Assembly (NCBI GenBank): GCA_017434885.1
Contig: JAFSGE010000045.1
Span: 34,782 to 98,781, forward strand
Length of the DNA: 64,000 bases
Origin: Lachnospiraceae bacterium
GTDB taxonomy: Bacteria; Bacillota; Clostridia; Lachnospirales; Lachnospiraceae
Direction: 5' to 3'
This document shows positions 26,957 through 36,121 of this stretch, piece after piece. The stretch's first letter is position 1; each line of letters starts with the position of its first letter. The position numbers and the translations under genes were made by a program. The notes under the pieces were generated by a model that made no database searches, was not told the origin of the DNA, and worked only from the letters and a program-made list of their open reading frames with translations.

Positions 26957-28717
26957 GTGAGTAAAGAACGTGCAGGAGAAGCAGTAGTAATGCTGGGAAA
27001 TGCAGCCATTGCCAGAGGTGCCTATGAGGCAGGCGTTAAGGTGTCTGCAGCCTATCCGGGTACTCCCAGTACAGAAATCAGTGAAAATATAATTAAGTAT
27101 CAGGATGATATTTATGCAGAGTGGTCACCCAACGAAAAGGTTGCTATGGAAGTGGCAGTAGGTGCATCCGTAAGTGGTGTGCGTGCCCTTGTTTCCATGA
27201 AGCATGTAGGTGTGAATGTGGCATCTGACCCGCTCTATACAGTTTCTTATTGTGGTGTAAACGGCGGACTTGTGCTTGTAGCAGCAGATGACCCGGGACT
27301 TTACAGCTCCCAGAATGAGCAGGATTCCCGTATGGTGGCAAGAGCAGCTATGGTACCTGTTATTGAACCCTCTGACAGTGAAGAGGCAAGAGTATTTATT
27401 AAGAGAGCATTTGAACTTTCCGAAGAGTATGATACTCCTATCATTTTCAGAGAGACAACCAGACTGGCACATTCCCAGGGAATTGTAAATCTGGAAGAGA
27501 GAGTAGAGCTTGAAGATAAGCCCTACGAAAAGAATATTGCAAAGAATGTTATGATGCCCGGTAACGCGATTAAGCGTCATCTGGTGGTAGAAGAACGTTT
27601 AAAAAGAATGGCAGAGGATGCCAATACATTAGATATTAACAAAGTAGAATATAACGGAACCAAGATTGGTGTAATTACCAGCGGTATTCCTTACCAGTAT
27701 GTAAAGGAAGCACTTCCTGAAGCATCAGTGCTGAAGCTTGGTTTAGTGCATCCCCTTCCGAAGAAGCTGATTGAAGAATTTGCTTCCAAGGTAGAGACTC
27801 TTTACATCGTAGAAGAATTAGAGCCTGTAATTGAAGAACAGGTAAAATCTTGGGGAATCAAGGCAATCGGTAAGGAAATCTTTACCGTACAGGGTGAATA
27901 CAGCGCCAATATGCTGAAAAAAGCAATTTTAGGTGTAGATACAGCACAAGAAGCACCTGCACAGGTACCGGCAAGACCGCCTATCCTTTGTCCCGGCTGT
28001 CCTCACAGAAGTGTATACTCTGTGCTGAAAAAGCTGAAAATTCACGCAGCAGGTGATATCGGATGTTATACTTTAGGAGCAGTTGCGCCTCTTGGTGTGG
28101 TAGAAACCACGCTTTGTATGGATGCAAGTATTTCTACCCTTCACGGTATGGAAAAGGCAAAAGGTAAGGACTATATCAAGAACTGGGTTGCGGTAATCGG
28201 TGACTCTACCTTTTTACATACAGGTGTCAACTCCCTGATGAATATGGTTTACAACAAGGGTACCGGAACGGTTATGATTCTTGATAACTCTACCACAGGT
28301 ATGACAGGTCATCAGGATCATGCGGCAACAGGAAAGACCTTAATGGGCGATACCACTTACATGATTAATCTTTATAACCTTTGCAAGGCAATGGGAATTG
28401 AGCATGTGTATGAAGTAGACGCCTTTGATTTAGACGAAATTGAAAGATTGGTAAAACAGGAAACACAGAGAGAAGAGGTTTCCGTTATTATTACCAAGTC
28501 CCAGTGTGCACTTCTTAAGACATTTGTACCTAAGGGAAAATGTGTGGTTGACCCTGAAAAGTGCAAGAAGTGCGGCATGTGTCTGGCAGCAGGATGTCCT
28601 GCTATTAAGAGAGCAGAAGACGGAACAGCAGTAATTGATGAAACAATGTGTAACGGTTGTGGACTTTGCATGAGCAATTGTAAGTTTGGTGCCATCAGCC
28701 TGATAGAGAACAAATAA
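26957..28717 (+). CDS. iorA: Indolepyruvate:ferredoxin oxidoreductase, alpha subunit
   Basis: With IorB it oxidatively decarboxylates aryl pyruvates (from Trp, Phe, Tyr) to aryl-acetyl-CoA, reducing ferredoxin. The 586-residue subunit has the N-terminal pyruvate-oxidoreductase domain (AYPGTPSTEISENI), a central domain, the thiamine-diphosphate site (VIGDSTFLHTGVNSLMN), and a C-terminal two-cluster ferredoxin domain (CKKCGMCLAAGCP and CNGCGLCMSNCK). The start is GTG 26957, seven nt after AAAGGTGG. It opens a tight operon with iorB, paaK, an ACT gene and a YczE-like gene. The enzyme is oxygen sensitive, pointing to anaerobic life. Confidence 0.95.
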   Translation: MSKERAGEAVVMLGNAAIARGAYEAGVKVSAAYPGTPSTEISENIIKYQDDIYAEWSPNEKVAMEVAVGASVSGVRALVSMKHVGVNVASDPLYTVSYCGVNGGLVLVAADDPGLYSSQNEQDSRMVARAAMVPVIEPSDSEEARVFIKRAFELSEEYDTPIIFRETTRLAHSQGIVNLEERVELEDKPYEKNIAKNVMMPGNAIKRHLVVEERLKRMAEDANTLDINKVEYNGTKIGVITSGIPYQYVKEALPEASVLKLGLVHPLPKKLIEEFASKVETLYIVEELEPVIEEQVKSWGIKAIGKEIFTVQGEYSANMLKKAILGVDTAQEAPAQVPARPPILCPGCPHRSVYSVLKKLKIHAAGDIGCYTLGAVAPLGVVETTLCMDASISTLHGMEKAKGKDYIKNWVAVIGDSTFLHTGVNSLMNMVYNKGTGTVMILDNSTTGMTGHQDHAATGKTLMGDTTYMINLYNLCKAMGIEHVYEVDAFDLDEIERLVKQETQREEVSVIITKSQCALLKTFVPKGKCVVDPEKCKKCGMCLAAGCPAIKRAEDGTAVIDETMCNGCGLCMSNCKFGAISLIENK

Positions 28718-28729
28718 GGAGGGAAAGAG

Positions 28730-29302
28730 ATGGAAACCAAGAATATTATGATTGTAGGTGTAGGTGGTCAGGGAACACTCCTTACCAGCCGTATTTTGGG
28801 CGGTATTACCAGAGCTGCAGGATATGATGTGAAAATTTCCGAGGTGCATGGCATGGCACAGCGTGGCGGAAGTGTTGTTACTTATGTACGTTACGGTGAG
28901 AAGGTGGCAGAGCCTATCGTTGAAGAAGGATGTGCAGATGTGCTGATTGCCTTTGAAAGACTGGAAGCACTTCGTTATGCGCATTTCCTTAAAAAGGATG
29001 GAGTGCTGATTGTGAACGATATCCGTATGGACCCTATGACTGTATCTGCGGGACTGGCACAGTACCCTGAAGGAATCATTGAAACCTTAAAAGAAAAACA
29101 TAATGTAATCGCGCTTGATGCACAGAAACTTGCAAAAGAAATCGGTAACGCAAGAGTATTTAACACCATTATTGTGGGTGTGGCTGCGAAGCAGATGGAC
29201 TTTGCCAAGGAAGAATGGATTAAGGTGATTGAAGCAACTGTTCCGTCGAAGACAATCGAAATTAATACAAAAGCATTTGAAGCCGGATGGAATCTGCAGT
29301 AA
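28730..29302 (+). CDS. iorB: Indolepyruvate:ferredoxin oxidoreductase, beta subunit
   Basis: Partner of IorA and equivalent to the gamma domain of pyruvate:ferredoxin oxidoreductases. It is 190 residues long, starting with IMIVGVGGQGTLLTSRILGG and the characteristic VHGMAQRGGSVVTYVRYG, then DVLIAFERLEALRYA. The gap to iorA is 12 nt with GGAGGG before the ATG. It has no iron-sulfur motif, as expected. Confidence 0.95.
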   Translation: METKNIMIVGVGGQGTLLTSRILGGITRAAGYDVKISEVHGMAQRGGSVVTYVRYGEKVAEPIVEEGCADVLIAFERLEALRYAHFLKKDGVLIVNDIRMDPMTVSAGLAQYPEGIIETLKEKHNVIALDAQKLAKEIGNARVFNTIIVGVAAKQMDFAKEEWIKVIEATVPSKTIEINTKAFEAGWNLQ

Positions 29303-29380
29303 AAGTAAGTTCAGGTAAAGGCCGGAACTGATATGGCAAAAACAAGGTTATAAATAAAGAACAATAGGAGGGTTTTGGCA

Positions 29381-30679
29381 GTGATTTGGAATGAAACAAA
29401 GGAATGTATGAGCAGAGATGAAATGACTGCCCTGCAAAGCAAGAGACTGGTAAAGGCGGTAAACCGTGTTTATCACAATGTAGAGTATTATCGTAAAAAA
29501 ATGCAGGAGGTTGGTGTAGAACCCGGAGATATCCGTGGTATTGAGGATATTGATAAGCTTCCCTATACCACCAAGGATGACCTTAGGGATACTTATCCTT
29601 TCGGTCTGTTTGCAGCACCCCAGTCTGAAATTGTGCGTGTACATGCATCCAGCGGAACCACAGGAAAAGCAACGGTAGTAGGTTATACCAGAAAAGATAT
29701 TGAAATCTGGTCCGAATGTGTGGCAAGAGCGCTTACTATGGCAGGAATCGGCAGAGGCGATACTATTCAGGTTGCGTACGGATATGGGTTGTTTACAGGT
29801 GGTCTTGGTGCCCATTACGGTGCGGAGCATTTAGGAGCAACTGTTGTGCCTATGTCTACCGGTAACACCAAGAAACTTACCACTATGATGAAGGACTTCG
29901 GTGTAACTGCAATTGCATGTACTCCATCCTATTTGTTACATATTGCGGAAACCTTGGAGGCAGACGGAGATATTCCCAACATTAAGTTGAAAGCTGCAAT
30001 CTGTGGTGCAGAACCTTGGACAGAGCAGATGCGTCTTCAGATTGAAGAAAAGTTACATATCAGTGCTCATGATATCTATGGTCTTTCCGAAATTATGGGA
30101 CCCGGTGTTGCCTGTGATTGTCAGTATCACAAGGGACTTCATGTGTATGAAGACCATTTCCTTCCGGAAATTATTGACCCCAAGACCCTTAAGCCCATTG
30201 CAGCAGGAGAGACAGGAGAACTGGTATTTACAACGCTTACCAAGGAAGGTATTCCTCTTATCAGATACAGAACCAAGGACCTTACCAGCATTAGCTATGA
30301 CAAGTGTGACTGTGGAAGAACTCTTGCAAGAATCAGCAGATTCAAAGGACGTTCCGACGATATGCTCATTATCCGCGGCGTAAATGTGTTCCCTTCACAG
30401 GTAGAAGCAGCACTCCTTGAAATGGGCGAAACAACACCTCACTATATGATGATTGTAGACCGTGTAAATAACTTGGATACCTTAGAGGTACAGGTAGAAG
30501 TTGAAGAACGTTTCTTCTCTGATGAAATCAGAGAATTAGAGAACCTGACCAAGAAGATTGCACATACAATTCAGCAGGCAATCGGTCTTGCCGTAAAGGT
30601 GAAACTGGTAGAGCCTAAGACCATTGAAAGAAGTATGGGTAAGGCAGTGCATGTAATTGACAAGCGTAAGCTGGTATAA
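29381..30679 (+). CDS. paaK: Phenylacetate-CoA ligase (aryl-acid:CoA ligase)
   Basis: Adenylating enzyme that joins CoA to phenylacetate or related aryl acids; next to IorAB it may run in reverse to make ATP from aryl-acetyl-CoA. The 432-residue protein shows the AMP-binding P loop [46 protein letters not shown] and the hinge region [20 protein letters not shown], all typical of PaaK. AGGAGGG at 29366-29372 fits GTG 29381, while the in-frame TTG 29375 is too close. The order iorA-iorB-paaK-ACT is known in anaerobes. Confidence 0.93.
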   Translation: MIWNETKECMSRDEMTALQSKRLVKAVNRVYHNVEYYRKKMQEVGVEPGDIRGIEDIDKLPYTTKDDLRDTYPFGLFAAPQSEIVRVHASSGTTGKATVVGYTRKDIEIWSECVARALTMAGIGRGDTIQVAYGYGLFTGGLGAHYGAEHLGATVVPMSTGNTKKLTTMMKDFGVTAIACTPSYLLHIAETLEADGDIPNIKLKAAICGAEPWTEQMRLQIEEKLHISAHDIYGLSEIMGPGVACDCQYHKGLHVYEDHFLPEIIDPKTLKPIAAGETGELVFTTLTKEGIPLIRYRTKDLTSISYDKCDCGRTLARISRFKGRSDDMLIIRGVNVFPSQVEAALLEMGETTPHYMMIVDRVNNLDTLEVQVEVEERFFSDEIRELENLTKKIAHTIQQAIGLAVKVKLVEPKTIERSMGKAVHVIDKRKLV

Positions 30680-30694
30680 GAGGAGGGGCAGACT

Positions 30695-31114
30695 ATGACA
30701 ATTAAACAGTTATCGGTATTTCTTGAAAACAGAGAAGGAAGACTGGAAGAAGTATTAACAACTTTAAAAGAAGAGAAAATCAATATTATTTCTTTGAGCT
30801 TGGCAGATACCAGTGATTACGGTATGCTCCGCATTTTGGTTGAGGAGCCGGAAAGAGGCAGAGATGCTTTGAAGGCGAAAGGATTTTCTGCGACCTTAAG
30901 TGATATTGTGGCAGTAACACTTCCTCACAAAATCGGTGCGTTGCAGGAAACACTTCATATCTTGTATGAAGCAGGTATTAATATTGAATATATGTATGCT
31001 CTTTGTACCACCACAGATGAGGCGGCAATTGCTATTAAGCCTTCCGATTTGGGCAAAGCAGTAGAAGCACTTGAAAAAGCAGGTGCGCATTTCTTTGACG
31101 GACTTTTTAAGTAG
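30695..31114 (+). CDS. Tandem ACT-domain amino-acid-binding protein
   Basis: A 139-residue protein made of two ACT domains (about 3-66 and 70-136), each opening with the fold's first strand and a Gly-containing turn (ENREGRLEEVLTTLKEEKIN; PHKIGALQETLHILYEAGIN). ACT domains bind amino acids and regulate metabolism. Stand-alone double-ACT proteins are a known companion of iorAB-paaK, where they probably sense aromatic amino acids or aryl acids; that role is inference. It has a good AGGAGGGG ribosome binding site 16 nt after paaK. Confidence 0.88.
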   Translation: MTIKQLSVFLENREGRLEEVLTTLKEEKINIISLSLADTSDYGMLRILVEEPERGRDALKAKGFSATLSDIVAVTLPHKIGALQETLHILYEAGINIEYMYALCTTTDEAAIAIKPSDLGKAVEALEKAGAHFFDGLFK

Positions 31115-31125
31115 AGGATAACATT

Positions 31126-31746
31126 TTGAAAGCATCTTATATCAAAAAATTAGTAATGATGTTAATCAGCGTATGTGTCATGGGTATGTGTGTATCACTT
31201 TTAGTGATGACATCCTTTGGACCGGATCCCTGTTCTGCTATGAACTACGGAGTGGCTGATTTGGTAGGTTTGAGTTTTGGTACTTATCAGGCAGCACTTA
31301 ATGTTGTGTTGTTCATATTTGTATTTTTTTGTGACCGGTCATTATTGGGACCGGGAAGCTTCGGAAATATGATACTGGTAGGATATTCAGCTGATTTTAT
31401 GACATGGCTTATGGGCCGGGTATTTGGAATTAGTGAAATTACAGGTCTGGTAGCAAGAATTATTGTAATGCTGGTGGTGCTTTTCGTGTTTGTGGTGGCA
31501 GCTGCGATTTATATGAACAGCGGCCTCGGCACGGCGCCTTATGATGCATTGGTGTTTTTGATTCATAAAACACTTTGTAAAAAAATGCGGAAAGATATTC
31601 CGTTTAAAGCAGTGCGGATGGCGTATGATGCACTGGTAACATTGATTGCCTTTTTGGTTGGCGGAGAAGTAGGCGTGATAACCGTTTTAATGATAGTACT
31701 TCTCGGACCGGCAATAGAACTGGTTGGTAAAAGAATGATGCAATAA
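31126..31746 (+). CDS. YczE/YyaS/YitT-type membrane protein
   Basis: Integral membrane protein of 206 residues with about five helices. The N-terminal SLLVMTSFGPDPCSAMNYG and the later AAAIYMNSGLGTAPYDALVF are repeated half-motifs seen in the YczE family, whose function is unknown. It starts with TTG 31126, 12 nt after the ACT gene, so it is the last gene of the iorAB operon. Its stop codon lies inside a strong terminator. A role in aryl-acid movement is possible from position only. Confidence 0.8.
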   Translation: MKASYIKKLVMMLISVCVMGMCVSLLVMTSFGPDPCSAMNYGVADLVGLSFGTYQAALNVVLFIFVFFCDRSLLGPGSFGNMILVGYSADFMTWLMGRVFGISEITGLVARIIVMLVVLFVFVVAAAIYMNSGLGTAPYDALVFLIHKTLCKKMRKDIPFKAVRMAYDALVTLIAFLVGGEVGVITVLMIVLLGPAIELVGKRMMQ

Positions 31747-31763
31747 TTGCATCATTCTTTTTT
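31729..31763 (+). terminator. Terminator overlapping the yczE-like stop codon
   Basis: AAAAGAATGATGCAAT (31729-31744) pairs with ATTGCATCATTCTTTT (31746-31761), ending in six T. It includes the stop codon and runs into the ribosome binding site of the next gene (GGAGGAG, 31764-31770). Confidence 0.88.
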
Positions 31764-31773
31764 GGAGGAGAAT

Positions 31774-32655
31774 ATGAGAGTAAAAGGTAAGCGTTTTTTA
31801 TTATCATTGATGATATTCGGAGTGATTTTGGCTACGGCATGCGGTAAGAAAACACCTGAGCATTTGGAAGTTGAGGTTTATCCCACAGCAGATTATTGGG
31901 TAAGCATGGAGCTTGGCGATACGCTTTTTCCGACAAAGGAGGCTTTGGAAGGGCTGGCTGAGCAGTATCTGGCTGATGCGGCAGACTTGTTGCATATGGA
32001 AAACTGGTGGGTGGAAGTAAACCCAAATGCTACAAAGCTACAACTTGATATTCAAATTGGAGGATCAGCCCAGTCGTTTACCTTTGCACCGGCGGTGAAG
32101 GCCGGAGAAGATTCCATATCAGGCGGTATTTTACTGAGCAGTTCCATTGCAGAGAGAGGAAGTAAGGATGCGGCACTTGCACATGAACTGACACATTTAA
32201 TGGGATTTATGAGCGGAAACTCTTTTTCCATGTCTCTTACGGAAGGATTGTGCGATTATGTACAGTCAGAGATAGGACATTATCCTTATGGGACATTGGA
32301 CATTCAAGAAATTAATGCATATATGCTAAGAATTGATTTTGAAAATGCAACGGTCAGAGAAATGGAAGAGGCTGTTATGGAAAAAGTAGGAGCGGCTGAA
32401 ACAGGGTATCCTTACGGACAGGGACCGGAAATGAGCTTTTGGTATACCATGAGCCATTCCTTTGTCAGATATTTGATAGATGAGCATGGTATTGATAAGG
32501 TGAAGAAATTGATTTTACAGGGAGAGAGTGAAGAATCCTATAATGAAATTCTTGGAAAATCTTATGAGCAGTTGAAAGAGGAATGGGTGGAGGAACTTCT
32601 GACCATGGAAGTTACCATTACAGAGCAGGATATTCTTGATAGTATAGAGAAATGA
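31774..32655 (+). CDS. Lipoprotein with a gluzincin-like metallopeptidase motif
   Basis: About 293 residues. The frame opens at 31747, but GGAGGAG before ATG 31774 sets the start (MRVKGKRFLLSLMIF), giving a clean lipoprotein signal ending ATAC. The middle holds AAALAHELTHLMGF-like sequence (seen: AALAHELTHLMGFMSG), an HExxH zinc site, followed about 20 residues later by SLTEGLCDYVQSE, where the Glu could be the third zinc ligand as in gluzincins. A later WYTMSHSFVRYLIDEHG segment resembles the helical part of such peptidases. It probably sits on the outer face of the membrane. Substrate unknown. The only visible transcription source is read-through of the upstream terminator. Confidence 0.75.
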   Translation: MRVKGKRFLLSLMIFGVILATACGKKTPEHLEVEVYPTADYWVSMELGDTLFPTKEALEGLAEQYLADAADLLHMENWWVEVNPNATKLQLDIQIGGSAQSFTFAPAVKAGEDSISGGILLSSSIAERGSKDAALAHELTHLMGFMSGNSFSMSLTEGLCDYVQSEIGHYPYGTLDIQEINAYMLRIDFENATVREMEEAVMEKVGAAETGYPYGQGPEMSFWYTMSHSFVRYLIDEHGIDKVKKLILQGESEESYNEILGKSYEQLKEEWVEELLTMEVTITEQDILDSIEK

Positions 32656-32741
32656 TAAAATAGAAGAACAACGGTCGGGAATGTTGGGGCATGGAAACGA
32701 TGGAGTGACTGCTGACGGCAATAGAGAAAGAGAGCATATAA

Positions 32742-33413
32742 ATGGAGAATAAAAGGAATTTTGCCATAGAACTTGATAAGATTATGAAGAATCCTGAAAA
32801 TAGGGGGAAGACATTGTTTCTTCACAGCTGCTGTGCACCATGCAGCAGTTATGTACTGGAATATCTGCGCAACTTTTTCAGAATTACAGTCCTTTATTAC
32901 AATCCCAACATTACAGCAGATGAGGAATATGAAAAGCGTGTTGAGGAACAAAAAAGATTGATTGCAGAGTTTAATGTACAGGCGGAGGTCGAAGCAGAGG
33001 TATCGGCAGAGTGTAGTGAATCTGCTTTCGAGATTGCGATTGTAGAAGGTAACTATGATAAGCAACTCTTTTTTGACAGTGTAAAAGGACTTGAAAAGTG
33101 TAAAGAAGGAGGAGAGCGTTGCTTTGTATGCTATGAACTTCGCCTTGCAGAGACTGCAAAGCAGGCAAAGCAGCTTGGAATGGACTATTTTACAACGACA
33201 CTGACCATCAGTCCTTTAAAGAATGCCGTAAAGCTAAATGAAATCGGAGAAAGACTGGCTAAGGAGCAGGGCGTGATGTGGCTTCCTTCCGATTTTAAGA
33301 AGAAGGGTGGATATCAGCGTTCCATTGAGCTTTCTAAGGAGTATGATTTGTACAGGCAGAATTATTGCGGATGTATATATTCTAAGATGGAGAGAGAAAC
33401 TTCGTCCTACTAA
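32742..33413 (+). CDS. queH: Epoxyqueuosine reductase QueH
   Basis: Reduces epoxyqueuosine to queuosine in the wobble position of certain tRNAs, the last step of queuosine synthesis, and is unrelated in sequence to the B12 enzyme QueG. The 223-residue protein has the diagnostic LHSCCAPCSSYVLEYL near the N terminus, CFVCYELRLAETA in the middle and NYCGCIYS near the end; these Cys residues bind the iron-sulfur cluster and a metal. No other queuosine genes are in the window. An inverted repeat (GTCCTACT/AGTAGGAC) spans its stop. Confidence 0.92.
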   Translation: MENKRNFAIELDKIMKNPENRGKTLFLHSCCAPCSSYVLEYLRNFFRITVLYYNPNITADEEYEKRVEEQKRLIAEFNVQAEVEAEVSAECSESAFEIAIVEGNYDKQLFFDSVKGLEKCKEGGERCFVCYELRLAETAKQAKQLGMDYFTTTLTISPLKNAVKLNEIGERLAKEQGVMWLPSDFKKKGGYQRSIELSKEYDLYRQNYCGCIYSKMERETSSY

Positions 33414-33440
33414 AATGTAAAAATGTTGCTTGAGTAGGAC
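33404..33440 (+). repeat. Inverted repeat at the end of queH
   Basis: GTCCTACT (33404-33411) and AGTAGGAC (33433-33440) are perfect inverted copies across the stop codon with a 21-nt loop. No T run follows, so terminator function is doubtful. Confidence 0.45.
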
Positions 33441-33505
33441 AATAGTAGCAAATTAGTGCATCAGAACCAGTATGTTGTTCTAAAATATGAAAAGGAGAGA
33501 ACTAC

Positions 33506-34417
33506 GTGAAGTATGCCTACGATAAAGGATTTAGAAAAGTTGCGGTAAATATGCCGTTTAGCGGTTTGATTTGCAAACTGACACACAAACCGATGGATAG
33601 AATGATGGAAAAGGTGAAAATTCCAAAAGATGTGACTGTCCGCGATTTTTGGCTTAAGGGATATCAGGAAGAGGAAATCCGAGTTAAAGAAATTATTCCG
33701 GAAAATCCCGGTGACGGGGCAATATTAGTATTGCACGGAGGCGGATTCGGATATAAAACGTCCCCGCATCAGTTCCTGAATGCATGCAGGTATGCATCAA
33801 GTTTGCATTGTCGCGCGTATCTGCCGGATTATCATTTGTTGCCGGATTATCCGTTCCCGGCAGCGTATGAAGATGTTATGTCAACTTGTTGTTATATGGT
33901 AGCACATGCTCGGGAACTGGCAATTAATCCGGAAAAAATTATGGTATTGGGAGACAGTGCAGGCGGTACACTTGCCATAAATGTATGTAATACAGTGGTG
34001 CAAAGAGGTTTGCCGATGCCGTTAGCGCAGATATTAATATATCCGGCGACAGATGATGCGATGACCACAGAATCTATGAAGCGGTTTTTGGATACTCCCT
34101 TGTGGAATGCAAAATATAATAAAAAAATGTGGGAGATGTATCTGAAAAATACCACAGATGAAGAAAAAAGCATGGCAGTTCCGATGAAAAATTTATTTCC
34201 GGAAATGCTTCCGCCTACTTATGTGGAAACGGCAGAGTTTGATTGCCTGCATGATGAAGCGATTGTTTATGCAGAGCGAATTCGGAAAATAGCAAAACAT
34301 ATAGAAATAAACGAGACAAAAGGAACCGTGCACGGATATGATGTTATGCAGAAACATCCGATTACGCAGGAGAATATTGAGAAGCGAATTGAGTTTATGA
34401 AGAGGTGTTTATTGTGA
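33506..34417 (+). CDS. Alpha/beta hydrolase, HSL-type esterase
   Basis: A 303-residue cytoplasmic hydrolase of the hormone-sensitive-lipase type. Seen: LVLHGGGFGYKTSPHQF with the HGGG oxyanion motif, the nucleophile elbow LGDSAGGTLA, an acid in the TAEFDCLHDEA region and the late His in GTVHGYDVM. Members cut short esters and related acyl bonds. Translation starts with GTG 33506 after AAAGGAGAG. Its TGA overlaps the GTG of the following lipoprotein gene, so the two are translationally coupled. Confidence 0.87.
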   Translation: MKYAYDKGFRKVAVNMPFSGLICKLTHKPMDRMMEKVKIPKDVTVRDFWLKGYQEEEIRVKEIIPENPGDGAILVLHGGGFGYKTSPHQFLNACRYASSLHCRAYLPDYHLLPDYPFPAAYEDVMSTCCYMVAHARELAINPEKIMVLGDSAGGTLAINVCNTVVQRGLPMPLAQILIYPATDDAMTTESMKRFLDTPLWNAKYNKKMWEMYLKNTTDEEKSMAVPMKNLFPEMLPPTYVETAEFDCLHDEAIVYAERIRKIAKHIEINETKGTVHGYDVMQKHPITQENIEKRIEFMKRCLL

Positions 34418-35088
34418 GTGTTTTTTATAAGAAAAATATAATGGTCATGTTGCTGAGCCTGATATTGGTATGCGTGACAGGATGCGGTCAGGGAAATGTT
34501 GAAAGACTGGAAGTGAATCAAGAAGCGGTAAATGTTCAGACGGAGATTAATGCTCAGGGAACAGCAGGTGAGCAGGAAGATAATGAGAAACAGAAGCCTG
34601 TAGATATGCAAGAGACAGCAGATACGCAGGAAAATGCAAGTGTAGCAGAAGAAACATCAACGGAGGCAAAAGAAAATTTTGATGAGAATATAAGCAATTA
34701 TTATGAAGTGGCTGAAGGAATTTCAGCGGAAGAATATGAGAATTTCAAAATAACTGCCGATGCAGCGGATGCACAGGGTTATAATCAATTTGACGATTTT
34801 GCAAGTGTAATGAGTCAGGATTTTACAGGAACATGGTATGACCCGGAAATGGGAGAAGCAATACGCATCACAAAGGAAGCTGCATATGTGTATATTCCGT
34901 TTTTAGATGAATACGGGGATATTCCGTATGAGTGGGAGCTTATTGACCGTTCGGACAGAAAACTATGCCCGGAACTTGCAATTTATATATCAGGAAGAGG
35001 TGCAGGTCCTCTGGCATATTATGTAGGAGGATTTAGGAAAGATTATTTCTGGTGTAACAGTCAGATGCAAATATTTTACAGGCAATAA
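34414..35088 (+). CDS. Lipoprotein of unknown function coupled to the hydrolase
   Basis: About 224 residues. The start chosen is GTG 34414, eight nt after AAGAGG and overlapping the stop of the hydrolase (GTGA). The signal ends in a clear lipobox, VTGC, within MLLSLILVCVTGCGQ. A low-complexity linker rich in Glu, Gln, Thr and Ala (about 30-85) comes before a compact C-terminal domain with FTGTWYDPEMGEAIRITKEA and YEWELIDRSDRK, which looks like a small beta-barrel of the kind found in secreted lipocalin-like domains. I do not recognise a family. Coupling suggests related work at the cell surface. Confidence 0.7.
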   Translation: MSVFYKKNIMVMLLSLILVCVTGCGQGNVERLEVNQEAVNVQTEINAQGTAGEQEDNEKQKPVDMQETADTQENASVAEETSTEAKENFDENISNYYEVAEGISAEEYENFKITADAADAQGYNQFDDFASVMSQDFTGTWYDPEMGEAIRITKEAAYVYIPFLDEYGDIPYEWELIDRSDRKLCPELAIYISGRGAGPLAYYVGGFRKDYFWCNSQMQIFYRQ

Positions 35089-35139
35089 CAAATATAATAG
35101 TTAAAGATTCAAGGAAAAGAGAAGTTGTGTGGAAAGATT

Positions 35140-36030
35140 ATGACTATAAATATTAATCATCAATTGCGAGAACAAATGACCCATGATACAACAATGTTTC
35201 CGATTACATATTTTCATGATGAACTTGCTGCATTACCCAATTATGAGGGTCCATTGCATTGGCATCCTGAATTTGAAATTGCTACGGCAGAAAGCAGTAC
35301 GTTGGACTTTCAGGTGGGACGGGAGCATCTCTTGTTGGGACCGGGAGACAGTATATTTGTGAATGGGAATGTATTGCATGGGATAAAACAGTTGTCAGGC
35401 GATGCACCGGATGCAATGCCGAACATTGTTTTTTCGGGAACGGTGATAGCGCCTGAAACAAGTGCAATCTATCATAAATATATTAAGTTTATTGCCGGCT
35501 GTGATGCATTGCCGTATATAGTATTTAGGCAAGCGGATGAAAAACATCATGAAATAAACATGATGGTAAAAAGTATTTATTCGGAATTGCGGGAACAACG
35601 TGATTGCTATGAGTTAGTTGTTCAGCGTAAATTGAACAATATATTCGAGTACATATTTTGCAATTTGGGCAGATTTCCTAAATCAGAAAGTACACGAATA
35701 CAAATTAACACTCAGGTACGGATTCAAAAAATGCTGTCATATATTTATGAACATTATGCAGAAACTGTAACACTGGAAGATATTGCCGGGGCTGCAAGTA
35801 TTAGCAGAAGCGAAGCCGGACGTTGTTTTAACACATATATGAACTGCTCGCCGATTGATGCGTTGATCCAGTACAGGCTTCAAATTGCGCATGGATTACT
35901 TACGGAAACTACACTTTCCCTGCAGGAGATTAGCGATTCTTGCGGCTTTAATTCTGTAAATTATTTCAGCCGCAGATTCCGTTTGAAATATGGGCATGCG
36001 CCGGGGCAAGAAAGAATGCTGGGTAAATAG
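35140..36030 (+). CDS. AraC-family transcriptional regulator with cupin domain
   Basis: One-component regulator of about 296 residues. The N-terminal cupin holds LHWHPEFEIATAES and GDSIFVNGNVLHG; the C-terminal AraC double helix-turn-helix shows VTLEDIAGAASISRSEAGRC and LSLQEISDSCGFNSVNYFSR. The frame opens at TTG 35125, but ATG 35140 has GGAAAG just upstream and is preferred. It lies 92 nt before an MFS transporter gene on the same strand, its likely target. The effector is probably a sugar or small carbohydrate derivative, not decidable here. Confidence 0.87.
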   Translation: MTININHQLREQMTHDTTMFPITYFHDELAALPNYEGPLHWHPEFEIATAESSTLDFQVGREHLLLGPGDSIFVNGNVLHGIKQLSGDAPDAMPNIVFSGTVIAPETSAIYHKYIKFIAGCDALPYIVFRQADEKHHEINMMVKSIYSELREQRDCYELVVQRKLNNIFEYIFCNLGRFPKSESTRIQINTQVRIQKMLSYIYEHYAETVTLEDIAGAASISRSEAGRCFNTYMNCSPIDALIQYRLQIAHGLLTETTLSLQEISDSCGFNSVNYFSRRFRLKYGHAPGQERMLGK

Positions 36031-36121
36031 TGCATAGTTTTGAAGCTTTTGTGTCTTGTTACAATATGGTTTTGACGATATGATACGTTTAAATACTGAA
36101 ATAAAGACAAGGAGTTATAGC

